From an uncultured Porphyromonadaceae bacterium (lineage in GTDB: Bacteria; Bacteroidota; Bacteroidia; Bacteroidales; Muribaculaceae), in assembly GCA_946553045.1 (NCBI GenBank), contig CAMNRO010000004.1, positions 82,768 through 146,767 of the forward strand: a stretch of 64,000 bases of DNA. Direction: 5' to 3'. Below are positions 8,853 to 18,853 of this stretch, in pieces; within the stretch, counting starts at the first letter, position 1, and each line of letters starts with the position of its first letter. The notes beneath the pieces were generated by a model, which saw only the letters and a program-made list of their open reading frames with translations, was not told where the DNA came from and did not search any database. The translations under genes were made by a program, and so were the position numbers.

Positions 8853-11511
8853 ATGAGAAAGCTATTGAAAGGCTTATTCCCAATCCTTACCGCATTACTC
8901 TGTAACTCACAGAGTGTCAGCGCATTATCAGGGGGGGGGTAATTCTGCACATCTGACCGACGGAATCGTTTACAAAGACAAGCATGTCCGATTTACAGTA
9001 GTATCAGATGGTCTTGTACGATTAGAATACTCTCCAAAAGGCAAATTCGTTGACGATAAATCGCAGGTAGCTGTAAACCGCCTTTATCCCGAATCCAATG
9101 CCAAAGTCATCTCCGACAAGCAGTATGTGACAATCCAGACTCCGAAACTGGAGCTGAAATACAAGAAAAACTCCGGGCCTTTCACCGCCGACAACCTTAC
9201 GATAGAATCGCGGGGCGACATCAAACCTTTCTCTTGGCATCCCGGCATTGCCCAGAAAGAAAATCTAATGGGCACCACCCGCACTCTCGACCGATGGGAC
9301 GGCCCCGACATCATGGTAAAAAACAAGGACGGCAAGTACGAGCCCAAACCGGGCCGACTTGAGACCGGCCTACTGGCTCGAGACGGCTGGACATTACTCG
9401 ACGACTCGCGAAGCTACCTCTTCGACAACGACCCTGAGCTCGAATGGGTTAAAGAACGCAAGAACAACAAAGGTTCGCAAGACTGGTACTTCATGGCCTA
9501 TGGCAACGACTACAAAGGAGCCCTCAAAGACTTTACCACGCTTGCAGGCCAGATTTCACTTCCGCCCAGATATGCATTCGGCTACTGGTGGTCGCGCTGG
9601 TGGGCCTATTCCGAACATGAGTTCCGCGATCTAATCCAGAGTTTCAACGACTATCAGATTCCACTGGAAGTGCTCGTTATCGACATGGACTGGCACTACA
9701 CCGATGCCGACCACGGAGGCTGGACCGGCTGGACGTGGAACCGCCGTTTATTCCCTGAACCAGAGAAATTCCTCAACTATCTCCGCGACAACAATCTGAA
9801 GGTAACACTAAACTTACACCCGGCTTCAGGCGTCAAGAAATTCGAAGCCGCATATCCCGACATAGCCCGCGAAAACGGCATTGACCCCGCAACGGAAAAA
9901 GACGTGCCATGGGTCACCTCCGACAAGCGCTTCATAAACAGCATATTCAAGCACATTCTCAACCCGATGACCGACCAGGGAGTCACATTCTGGTGGCTCG
10001 ACTGGCAACAGGCCCTCTACGATTCGAAACTCGACAGTCTCAGCAACACATGGTGGCTAAACTATACTTTCTTCACTAAAATGGCAAAAGACCGTCCTGA
10101 GGTCCGGCCACTTCTTTACCACCGCTGGGGCGGTCTGGGTAACCACCGATACCAGATCGGATTCTCAGGTGACAACTATGTGACCTGGAAATCACTCGAT
10201 TTCCTGCCATACTTCACATCAACAGCCGGAAATGTCTGCTACGGATTCTGGAGCCACGACCTTGGCGGCCACTATCTCGCACCCGGCGACACGACCACCA
10301 ACCCCGAACTCTATGCCCGTGCCATGCAGTATGGAGCCTATAGCCCAATCATGCGCACACATTCCAACAAGAACCGCTATCTTGTTAAAGAACCATGGAA
10401 TTTCGACCGCCGCATATTCAGCAACATCCGTAATTCCATACAGCGCCGCTATCAAATGGCACCCTACATCTACACCATGGCGCGAAAGGCCCACGACACA
10501 TCAGTTGCCCTGTGCCGCCCGATGTATTACGACTACCCCGATGCCGAAGAAGCATACGCACAGAAAAACCAGTACATGTTCGGCGACAACATGATAGTCA
10601 AGCCCGTCACAGCGCCCGTCGAGGCCGATGGATATGCCACTGTAGAAGTATGGCTTCCCGAAGGGCAATGGTATGAGGAAGCCACCGGTACCATGCTCGA
10701 AGGAGGCAAGACATATCAGCGCCGATTTAACATCGACGAAACTCCCGTCTACATCAAAGCCGGCTCCATTCTGCCATTCCACGCCGAAAAGGAAAGCACC
10801 CTGCGCTTCAACAACCCGGCTTATTCACTTACCGTATATCCCGGTGCCGACGGCTGCTTCACCATCTACGAAGACAACGGCAACGACCAGAAATACGAAA
10901 CCGAATACGCCACCACAGATGTCTACTCCCGCCACGAGGGCAACAGACTCACCGTGAAAATAGCTCCCCGCAAGGGCTCGTATGCAGATATGCCGAAGTC
11001 GCGTCGCTTTCAGGTGAAAACAGTTGCTGTAGCCCAGCCCAAATCTGTGAGAATAGACGGAACCGACGCCACATTCACCTACGTGCCCGAAGAACTCGCT
11101 GTAATCATAGACCTTCCTGAAAAAGAATGCGACCGGGCCCGCACCGTCGAAATCGAATACCCCGACTCATACATGATTGCAGACGGCACGATCGGCAACA
11201 TGAGCCGCTTCGTAAACGCATTCGGAAACATCAAGAACCGCTACGCGCGCCTTGAGGTAACCGAAGATTTCGGCCCGATGAGCATAATCTACGAAGCTAT
11301 GGGCTACGCTCCCGAAAAAAATGCCGAACTGCTCGCCCAGTTCCGCGAGAGATTCGACCGCCTGCCCGAAATAGTAAAGGCTCAGCCGCTCGACGACAAA
11401 ACTCGCGTATGGTTCCTCAACGCCGTCAATAAACCAGAGGCAGCCAAAGCTATAGCCGACGAAATGGCAGCCAAGGCAGCGGCTAAAGCAGCTTCCGAAG
11501 ACAAAAAATAA
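8853..11511 (+). CDS. GH31 alpha-glycosidase, signal peptide out of frame at a G9 run
   Basis: The ATG at 8853 opens a signal peptide (MRKLLKGLFPILTALLCNSQ, then SVSALS) that runs into nine G at 8931-8939 and stops at TAA 8940-8942. The mature enzyme is in another frame, openable only from a GTG at 8914. Removing one G joins signal and enzyme. The enzyme (about 860 residues) has an N-terminal beta domain, a GH31 TIM barrel (FGYWWSRWWAYSEHEF; LEVLVIDMDWHYTD), the nucleophile region WWLDWQQ, the probable acid/base Asp in GFSGDNYVTWKS, and C-terminal beta domains. The family includes alpha-glucosidases and alpha-xylosidases; the substrate is not evident. It heads an operon with SusC, SusD and an S8 protease. 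The frame break may be a sequencing error, a dead allele or a phase-variable switch. The gene was annotated across it. Confidence 0.82.
8931..8939. repeat. Homopolymeric G9 tract at signal peptide/enzyme junction
   Basis: Nine consecutive G separate the in-frame signal peptide from the GH31 body. A length of 8 (or 11) would restore one reading frame; 9 gives premature TAA. Confidence 0.95.
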
Positions 11512-11527
11512 GCCGACTCAGGCTTGC

Positions 11528-11561
11528 GTGGCAACGGAGGGTAAACACCCTCCGCAGCCAC
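11528..11561 (+). other. RNA hairpin between GH31 and susC genes
   Basis: GTGGC-AA-CGGAGGGT pairs with ACCCTCCG-CA-GCCAC around an AAAC loop. There is no T-run, so it is more likely an intra-operon processing or attenuation hairpin than a terminator. Confidence 0.6.
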
Positions 11562-11626
11562 CGCTGTACCCCTGACTCATAAATAAACTTCATTAATCAC
11601 AACCTTTTTTCTAAAAACCACCGAAC

Positions 11627-14569
11627 ATGTCAAACAAGAAAAACGACGTGCTCCGGCTTTTCGGAATCCTCTTGCTATGGATAACCGCAGCCGGATTTAC
11701 GACCTCGGCACAGACAGTGACCGGCACAATCACAGGTGACGATGACCTCCCGGTAGTGGGAGCCTCGGTAGTTGTCGACAACGCCAAGACCGGCGTCTCT
11801 ACCGACCTCGACGGCAACTTCTCCATCAACGCCAAAATAGGACAGAAACTCACAATCTCTTGCGTTGGCTACCTATCCAAAACAGTCAAAATCGACAAAA
11901 CCACCGGGCTCAATATCATCCTTGAGACCAATACAAGCCTGCTCAACGACGTCGTCGTGATCGGCTACGGACAAACCGAACGCAAGCGCGTAACCTCGGC
12001 CATCACCACAATCAAAGGCGACGACCTCGTGCAGGGCATCGGCGGCGCAACAGTAGCTACTGCCATGCAGGGTAAAATTCCTGGCCTTACCATCAACACT
12101 TCTAACAACCCAAACACCTCCAGCCCCGGCTTCCAGCTCCGAGGTGTAGCTTCGGTAAACTCATCGAAAGGCCCGCTTGTAGTAATCGACGGTATTCCCG
12201 GCGGCGACATTCGCTCTATCAACCAGGAGGATATCGAATCTATCGACGTGCTCAAAGACGCCTCGGCAGGAGCCATCTATGGTACTCGTGCCGCCGGCGG
12301 CGTTGTGCTTATAACCACCAAGAGCGGCAAAGCCGGCAGAACAACGGTGACATACTCAGCCGAACTCTCAATTGACCATATTCGCAAACGCCCCGAAATG
12401 CTTTCGCCTGAAGAATTCGTCGCCGAAGGTCTCGGTTACGACTACGGCTACCAGACCGACTGGTACGGCGAGCTCGTCAACGACAACGCATTCTCCAACA
12501 AGCACACTATGACCCTCAGCGGAGGCACCGAAAAAGCCAACGTATATGCCTCGCTCATGTACAACAACGACAACGGCCTCATCAAGAAAAATACTCGTAC
12601 CGACTATTCGGGCCGCATCAACGCCAATTTCAAGGTTTTCGAAAACAAACTTGATATAGGCACACGTCTGCAGGTGCGCCAGTCGAACCGCAACAGCCTC
12701 GGCAACACATCGCGCCTCAACAATGCAATGACCCTCAACCCTACTATTCCCCTGATGGATCCCGAAAATCCCGATAACTACAACATTCAGTCCAACGGTC
12801 TTGGCGGTACAACAACCTCGCCAGTGGCCGACCTCGCATACCGCGACTTCGAAGGCCGCGATCAATGGATGACAGCTTCGGGAACTCTCAAATACAACAT
12901 CCTTCCAGGATTCTCGGTGCAGGCAAGCGCCAATATCGACTACCGCCAATACCGCGCCTACGAATACCGCAGCCCCAAGCACCTAACATCTATCGAGACC
13001 GGCAAAAAAGGATATGCCAAGCACTCATACTCGCACGAGCTATACAACTCCTATGAAGCCTACGCATCATACCGCAAAGACTTCGGCCGTCACAACATCG
13101 ACGCCGTGGCCGGCTGGAGCTTCTGGCAGAACTCAGGTGACAGTTTCAACGCCGAAAACTCCGACTTCACCATCGAAGGCGTAGGACCCTGGAACCTCGG
13201 CGAAGGCTCCGACCTCAAGGAAGGCATGGCTGGAATGGCTTCATACAAAGACCCGCGCCAGCGGCTGATAGCATTCTTCGGCCGAGCCAACTACTCCTAC
13301 GACGAAAAATACCTCCTCTCTCTGTCATACCGCCGCGAAGGCTCCTCTAAATTCGGTGCTAACAACCACTGGGGCAACTTCTGGTCCGTATCTGGCGGCT
13401 GGCGTATAATCCGCGAGGAATTCATGAAAGACATCGAATGGCTCAACGACCTCAAGATTCGCGCAGGCTACGGTGTAACCGGTAACAACGGTCTCCCATC
13501 CGGACTAACCACAACCCTGTTCACAAACTATGGCGAATACCCCTTCCAGGGCATCTGGCAGACCAGCTGGGGTCCACAGCGCAATGTCAACCCCGACATC
13601 AAGTGGGAGGAAAAACACGAACTTAACATCGGTTTCGACTTCGCAATGTTCAACAACCGCCTCTGGGGCCGCTTCGACTGGTACAAGCGCAAAGTAAACG
13701 ACCTCATTTATCTGCTCAACGTGCCCGTTCCACCAAACGTGCTCAAGACTTGCTACTACAACGTAGGCTCACTCTCCAATAACGGTTGGGAAGTAGAACT
13801 CGGAGGCAACATCCTCGACACCAACGGCTGGCACTGGGATGCAACCGTTCGTGCATTCGGCAACAAATCAAGAATCGACAATCTCGGCTATGAAGGCGCA
13901 TATGTCAACTCCGACAACCTGCCTGACCCCGGCAGCCCTGGTGCCGTTACACGAATCAGCGCCAAAAGCAATATTGGCGAATTCTGGGTATACCGCCACG
14001 CCGGCTTTGACGACGACGGTAAATTCCTAATCTACGACCAGGAAAACAATATCGTGCCCGCAGAGAAAAATCTGAACGTCGACAACCGTGTCTACAAAGG
14101 CAACGCTCTGCCGAAAGTAATCCTTTCATTCGACACCCAGGTGAAATACCGCGACTTCGACCTCGGCATACAGCTACGCTCTTGGCTCGACTTCGACATC
14201 TACAACGGTTTCGTGATGTACAACGGCATAGGCGACGGAAGCCAGAAAAACATGCTCCGCGACTATTACTACGACCATAAATTCATCAAGGACAACACCA
14301 AGGTCATATCCGACTACTTCCTCGAGGACGGCTCATTCCTCAAAATCGACGCAATCACTCTCGGATACACTCTCAACGCCGCCAAATTCAACAAATACGT
14401 GCAGAAGATACGTCTCTACGTCACAGCACGCGACGTGGCCACTTTCACCAAGTATAAAGGCTACAACCCCGAAGTCAACATCAACGGCCTCTTCCCCGGC
14501 ATCGAATGGCCTTCAGTCACATATCCGCAGTCGACCCGGTTTACATTCGGCGCACAATTAACATTTTAA
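11627..14569 (+). CDS. SusC/RagA-family TonB-dependent outer-membrane transporter
   Basis: A 980-residue protein with a signal peptide ending near TTSAQ, a carboxypeptidase-regulatory-like domain (about 30-115; VTGTITGDDDLPVVGASVVVDNAKTGVSTDLDGNFSI), the NDVVVIGYG TonB-box region, a plug domain (about 125-235; LVVIDGIPGGDIRSI, IDVLKDASAGAIYGTRAAGGVVLITTK, the SusC signature) and a 22-strand-type beta barrel ending in Phe. It imports the oligosaccharide or glycopeptide bound by the partner SusD, using TonB energy. It is 14 bp upstream of susD and downstream of the GH31 gene. Confidence 0.96.
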   Translation: MSNKKNDVLRLFGILLLWITAAGFTTSAQTVTGTITGDDDLPVVGASVVVDNAKTGVSTDLDGNFSINAKIGQKLTISCVGYLSKTVKIDKTTGLNIILETNTSLLNDVVVIGYGQTERKRVTSAITTIKGDDLVQGIGGATVATAMQGKIPGLTINTSNNPNTSSPGFQLRGVASVNSSKGPLVVIDGIPGGDIRSINQEDIESIDVLKDASAGAIYGTRAAGGVVLITTKSGKAGRTTVTYSAELSIDHIRKRPEMLSPEEFVAEGLGYDYGYQTDWYGELVNDNAFSNKHTMTLSGGTEKANVYASLMYNNDNGLIKKNTRTDYSGRINANFKVFENKLDIGTRLQVRQSNRNSLGNTSRLNNAMTLNPTIPLMDPENPDNYNIQSNGLGGTTTSPVADLAYRDFEGRDQWMTASGTLKYNILPGFSVQASANIDYRQYRAYEYRSPKHLTSIETGKKGYAKHSYSHELYNSYEAYASYRKDFGRHNIDAVAGWSFWQNSGDSFNAENSDFTIEGVGPWNLGEGSDLKEGMAGMASYKDPRQRLIAFFGRANYSYDEKYLLSLSYRREGSSKFGANNHWGNFWSVSGGWRIIREEFMKDIEWLNDLKIRAGYGVTGNNGLPSGLTTTLFTNYGEYPFQGIWQTSWGPQRNVNPDIKWEEKHELNIGFDFAMFNNRLWGRFDWYKRKVNDLIYLLNVPVPPNVLKTCYYNVGSLSNNGWEVELGGNILDTNGWHWDATVRAFGNKSRIDNLGYEGAYVNSDNLPDPGSPGAVTRISAKSNIGEFWVYRHAGFDDDGKFLIYDQENNIVPAEKNLNVDNRVYKGNALPKVILSFDTQVKYRDFDLGIQLRSWLDFDIYNGFVMYNGIGDGSQKNMLRDYYYDHKFIKDNTKVISDYFLEDGSFLKIDAITLGYTLNAAKFNKYVQKIRLYVTARDVATFTKYKGYNPEVNINGLFPGIEWPSVTYPQSTRFTFGAQLTF

Positions 14570-14582
14570 TATCTGAACAGTC

Positions 14583-16310
14583 ATGAAACTCAAAAGAATA
14601 ATATCGGCTCTGACTCTATCCGGCATGCTGGCCTGCACAAGTTCGTGCGACCTGCAGGAAGAATACTACTCTGAGACCACCCCCGACACTTTCATAACTT
14701 CCGAAGCAAACATATACTCCCTGATGAGCCGCGTGCTCGTACACTGGAAGACATATCTGGGAAGCACTCGCTGGGAAGGACAGGAAATGACCACCGACGA
14801 ATTCATCTGCCCCACTCGCTCTTCGGGCGACTGGGCCAACGGCGGTTTCTTCGTGCGACTGCACAACCACACATGGCGCCCCACAGACTCATTCTCCAAC
14901 AACAACTACTACGAAAGTATGCAGGGCGTGGCTCGCTGCAATCAGGTAATCCAGCAACTGCAGAGCACAGACTATGCCGGCCTCGGACTAACCGAAGCCG
15001 ACCGCGCCGACCACATAGCCCAGATGGAGACCCTCAAAGCATATTTCTATATGCGCTGTCTCGACTACTATGGCGGTGTACCCCTCTACAATCCCGGTGA
15101 TACCGAGAACAAACCACGCGCTACCGCTCTCGAAACATTCAAATACTGCGAAAACATCTTTAAAGACGCATGCAAGAACCTCAAACCCAAGGCCGCGCTT
15201 GGCGCTTCGGAAGAAGGATACCTGTCGCGAGCAGCCGCTGCCACCCTGCTTGCAGAACTTTACTTCAACGCTGAAGCATATATCGGCGAAGCACACTTCA
15301 ACGAAGCTGCAACTTTATGCCAGGACATCATTTCCGGCGTATACGGCCCCTACGACCTCGACCCGACATGGAACGGCATTTTCTCTTTCAACAATGATAA
15401 ATCGCCCGAAATGATCTGGTGCTGCCCCTCCGAATACGTGCACATGGAGTTCAACTGGTATTACCGCAACTTCATGCCTTACAACATCAAGAAATACTTC
15501 AACAACGCCTATGTGGCTTCCGGATACAACGGCTACTGCCTCGCGCCATCGCTCGACCCCGCAGGCCAACCATATTCCGTCACAAACCCCGAAATAAAGC
15601 TTGGAAGCCCGTTTGCAAAATTCCATAAAAAAGACCTCCGCAAGAAGGTATACCGCTACAAAGGCAACGGCGAATATGTAGGCATGTTCCTCTTCGGCGA
15701 ACTCGTCAACAACGTCACCGGCGATGTTGTCACCGGCAACAAGGAAGACAAAGGCAAAGCCATAAATCTGCGTGACCAGGTATACAACTACGTCAAGAAC
15801 CCCAACCCGACATCGGACACTCCATCGAAAATAACCGATGCATGCGAAAGCTGCGGCGTGCGACTGCTTAAATTCCCCATTCCAAACGACAACGACGTCG
15901 AAATGACATGGACAGCAGACTTCCCCGCCGTCAGATTAGCCGAGGTATACTACACCCTGGCTGAATGCAAATATCGCGCCGGCGACAAGAAAGGCGCATG
16001 CGAACTCTTCAACAAAGTACGCGCCCGCAACTTCAAAGACGGCAATGACCCGGACCCCTGCACCGAAGCCAACCTCGACTTCTACCGTATCGCCGACGAA
16101 TGGATGATCGAATTCCTTGGAGAAGGACGCCGCCGCACCGACCTCATCCGTCTCGGCTTCTTCATCACCGAAAAATGGTGGGATCACGAACCCAGCAACG
16201 ATAAAAATCTGCTGCGTTTCCCCATCGGCGACACCCAGCTCTCCGCCAACCCACTGCTCAAGCAGAACCCCGGGTATGGTGGCACCGAGCTCTCTCCTGA
16301 AGAAATCTAA
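14583..16310 (+). CDS. SusD/RagB-family substrate-binding lipoprotein
   Basis: A 575-residue lipoprotein (signal MKLKRIISALTLSGMLACTSSC, Cys22). The helical TPR-like fold is indicated by MRCLDYYGGVPLY, SRAAAATLLAELYFNAEAY and the C-terminal LAECKYRAGDKKGACELFNKVRARNF...EWMIEFLGEGRRRTDLIRLG, all standard SusD landmarks. It caps the SusC barrel on the cell surface and captures the glycan. The aromatic ligand residues cannot be mapped to a substrate by eye. Confidence 0.95.
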   Translation: MKLKRIISALTLSGMLACTSSCDLQEEYYSETTPDTFITSEANIYSLMSRVLVHWKTYLGSTRWEGQEMTTDEFICPTRSSGDWANGGFFVRLHNHTWRPTDSFSNNNYYESMQGVARCNQVIQQLQSTDYAGLGLTEADRADHIAQMETLKAYFYMRCLDYYGGVPLYNPGDTENKPRATALETFKYCENIFKDACKNLKPKAALGASEEGYLSRAAAATLLAELYFNAEAYIGEAHFNEAATLCQDIISGVYGPYDLDPTWNGIFSFNNDKSPEMIWCCPSEYVHMEFNWYYRNFMPYNIKKYFNNAYVASGYNGYCLAPSLDPAGQPYSVTNPEIKLGSPFAKFHKKDLRKKVYRYKGNGEYVGMFLFGELVNNVTGDVVTGNKEDKGKAINLRDQVYNYVKNPNPTSDTPSKITDACESCGVRLLKFPIPNDNDVEMTWTADFPAVRLAEVYYTLAECKYRAGDKKGACELFNKVRARNFKDGNDPDPCTEANLDFYRIADEWMIEFLGEGRRRTDLIRLGFFITEKWWDHEPSNDKNLLRFPIGDTQLSANPLLKQNPGYGGTELSPEEI

Positions 16311-16321
16311 CCGCACAACAG

Positions 16322-16357
16322 CCGGGAGCTGTTTGCTCCATTCGCTACAGCTCCCGG
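16322..16357 (+). other. Hairpin between susD and S8 protease gene
   Basis: An 11-bp perfect stem, CCGGGAGCTGT with ACAGCTCCCGG, followed by only TTT. It is too weak to be a full terminator and could reduce or process the transcript before the protease gene. Confidence 0.6.
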
Positions 16358-16374
16358 TTTAAACACCATTAACC

Positions 16375-18675
16375 ATGAAAAAAATAATACGAACCGTCTC
16401 TTTTTGTATGGCTATGGCAGCTGTCTGCCAGCCAAGCATGGCCTCGAACCCGTCAAAAATGTCACTTGAAGCACGCCAGGCGATTGATAATATCTACTAT
16501 CAGGCGGCCAAAGGCGATGCCCGTGTTATGGCCGAAGCCGATAATAATCCGGTAGGCATAATCTTCAGACTTCAGCCTGGCGAATCGGCTCAAGACCTTA
16601 ATATACCCGGTCTTCGGATCGTAACAACAGTCGAAAACATTGTAGTTGCGGCTATTCCTCTCACTCAGCTCGACAACCTGGCAGACATTGACGCAGTATC
16701 GTCAATAGAACTGTCTCAGATGTCCGAGCCAGATATGCTATTCGTGCGTATGGGTGCCATGACAGGAGTCAGCAAAGTTCATACAAATCCTTTGGGAGAA
16801 CTTAACCAGCCCTATCTGGGCGAAGGCGTTGTTGTTGGCCTTCTTGATACCGGACTCGACCCCAACCACATCAACTTCCGTACAGGTGCAAACTATGAAG
16901 ACACCCGCGTCAAAGGCATATACACTTTCTACGGCAGTACAGGCATACCTAACGACGCTCTGACGACGCCCGACGAAATAAAAGCATTCACAACCGAATA
17001 TAAAAACAAAAACCATGGCACACATGTACTCGGTATAATGGCCGGAGGCTACAGCGGCCCCGGCTACTGGCACGATTACGATTTCGGAACCCCGGACTCG
17101 CTGAAAACCGAAGAGCAAAACAACCGTACCGACTTCAAAGACCTCAATCCCAATAATACCAAACCGATGCCTTACTACGGCATCGCTCCCAAGGCAGAAA
17201 TCATAATCGGCTGCGGCGACCTATACAGCAACTCGCAGATTGTAACAGCTCAAAAAGTTATCGAATATGCCGAATCTGTAGGCAAGCCTTGTGTGGTAAA
17301 CTACTCAATGGGGTCTCAGATGGGGCCAAAAGACGGAACCGGCGCTTTTGCGGAAGCTATGACAAAATTAGGCGAAAAAGCCATAATATCGTGGTCTTCA
17401 AGCAACGACGGCGACAAGAAGGCATATCTAAGCGAAATTCTTGGCGCAAAACCCTCTTTCAAGACCACTATCCTGCCCAAAAAAGACAACGGAGCCACAG
17501 GCGCTTTCGAATTTTGGGCCAATGATGACAAAGCTCTGAAAGTACGATTGTTCGTCTACGATCCCGAAGAATACGACGAGTACGATATTGCCGTATTCAA
17601 TGGCGCCACAGAAGGAACCACTTTCCTGACTGCTGAAAAAATATCCGAACAGAGCCTTAACAATATATTCAACGGAACAATCAGCGTCAATTCCCAGGTA
17701 ATCGGGCAAAACAATCGTTTTCAGGTTTATATAAAGCTCAGCGACGACTATCGCATGAACAACCTTCCCGCCGGCAATCTACCCCGCCTGGCTGTAGAGA
17801 TAACAGGATATACTGGCCAGCGTGTAGATGCAAACGCAAATAGCACACTTCTCGAATTCTCGAACTGTAACGATACAGACTTCGTAAACGGAAGCAACAT
17901 CATGTGTATCAACAACTCTGCTACCATAAAAGGGAATTTCGCTATCGGAAGTTATGTGCCGCGCGACTGCCAGATTCAGATAAATACCACGACCGGCAAG
18001 GAACGCGCCCGCTACTATGCCGGCTGGGAAATGCCCCTCGATATTGCTGAAAGTTCGGGCTTTGCAACTTTGGCTGACGGACGCAAACTCCCACACACAT
18101 GCGCTCCCGGCACTGATGTCGTCTCGTCTAACAATCGATATATAAGTAATCCCACATCCGAAGCAAACGCCTACACCGAATTCGGCGGTCAGAAATATTA
18201 TTGGCGCATGATGAGCGGCACATCAATGTCATGCCCGGCATTCTCAGGCATAGCAGCTCTTTGGCTCGAGGCAGATCCGACTCTCAGCTACTCCGACATA
18301 AACAAAGTCCTCAAAAAGACATGTAAGAAAGACAAATGGGTAGAAGCCAGACCCGAGCGCTGGGGAGCCGGAAAAGTCGATGCATATGAAGGCATGAAAT
18401 ATGTACTCGCCAATAAGACCAGCGGCATTCCATCGAATCTTATCGAAGAAAATAAAATAATGGTGTCGCGTGTCGGTAACAACAGATTTGAGGTCACAGT
18501 AGGCATGGAACAAACATTCACTATAGACGTCACCGCATTGTCGGGTCTTACAGTTGCCAAAGCCCAAGGCGTCAATACCGTTGCAATCGATGTATCCGGA
18601 TTAGCCAAAGGCATATACATCTTGACAGCCCATAACGATAATATGCGCCATTCTACCAAAATTGTGGTTCGCTGA
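16375..18675 (+). CDS. S8 (subtilisin-like) serine protease with C-terminal sorting tail
   Basis: A 766-residue secreted protease: signal peptide (MKKIIRTVSFCMAMAAVCQPSMAS), a propeptide (about 25-140), and a split S8 catalytic domain with Asp158 (LLDTGLD), His214 (NHGTHVLG) and Ser617 (SGTSMSCPAFSG). A large beta-rich insert of about 250 residues lies between His and Ser. The last 70 residues end in GLAKGIYILTA and TKIVVR, resembling a type A sorting tail of type IX secretion, although no T9SS genes are in the window. It is the fourth gene of the GH31-SusC-SusD operon, which suggests that the system handles a glycosylated peptide or protein. Codon use is slightly more AT-rich than in the housekeeping genes nearby. 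Confidence 0.92.
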   Translation: MKKIIRTVSFCMAMAAVCQPSMASNPSKMSLEARQAIDNIYYQAAKGDARVMAEADNNPVGIIFRLQPGESAQDLNIPGLRIVTTVENIVVAAIPLTQLDNLADIDAVSSIELSQMSEPDMLFVRMGAMTGVSKVHTNPLGELNQPYLGEGVVVGLLDTGLDPNHINFRTGANYEDTRVKGIYTFYGSTGIPNDALTTPDEIKAFTTEYKNKNHGTHVLGIMAGGYSGPGYWHDYDFGTPDSLKTEEQNNRTDFKDLNPNNTKPMPYYGIAPKAEIIIGCGDLYSNSQIVTAQKVIEYAESVGKPCVVNYSMGSQMGPKDGTGAFAEAMTKLGEKAIISWSSSNDGDKKAYLSEILGAKPSFKTTILPKKDNGATGAFEFWANDDKALKVRLFVYDPEEYDEYDIAVFNGATEGTTFLTAEKISEQSLNNIFNGTISVNSQVIGQNNRFQVYIKLSDDYRMNNLPAGNLPRLAVEITGYTGQRVDANANSTLLEFSNCNDTDFVNGSNIMCINNSATIKGNFAIGSYVPRDCQIQINTTTGKERARYYAGWEMPLDIAESSGFATLADGRKLPHTCAPGTDVVSSNNRYISNPTSEANAYTEFGGQKYYWRMMSGTSMSCPAFSGIAALWLEADPTLSYSDINKVLKKTCKKDKWVEARPERWGAGKVDAYEGMKYVLANKTSGIPSNLIEENKIMVSRVGNNRFEVTVGMEQTFTIDVTALSGLTVAKAQGVNTVAIDVSGLAKGIYILTAHNDNMRHSTKIVVR

Positions 18676-18744
18676 CAAAAGATATTTGTTTTGGGTTGGA
18701 CGACTTGAAATAAAGTTAGTAGGACGGTAAGTCGTCTATCGCGG

Positions 18745-18781
18745 TCCCGGAACATTCGCTGAAACACGCAATGTTCCGGGA
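18745..18781 (+). terminator. Hairpin terminator after S8 protease gene
   Basis: The perfect 12-bp arms TCCCGGAACATT and AATGTTCCGGGA flank a 13-nt loop and are followed by a weak T-rich stretch (TTATTTA). It separates the polysaccharide-utilization-type operon from pheS. Confidence 0.7.
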
Positions 18782-18802
18782 TTATTTACTTACCGGACCT
18801 TA

Positions 18803-18834
18803 TTTGCGCGTGCATGTTTTTTTTTGTAATTTTG
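18803..18834 (+). promoter_or_regulatory. Bacteroidetes-type promoter for pheS
   Basis: TTTG at 18803-18806 and TAATTTTG at 18827-18834 are spaced by 20 nt. Transcription would start about 14 nt before the pheS ATG, giving a very short leader. Confidence 0.78.
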
Positions 18835-18853
18835 CGCAAAATAATGCACTGAT

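Noticed and set aside
8914..8931. GTG start for the GH31 gene
   Set aside because: It would remove the signal peptide that lies immediately upstream in another frame and add six residues unlike any signal. The frame break at the G run explains the pattern better.
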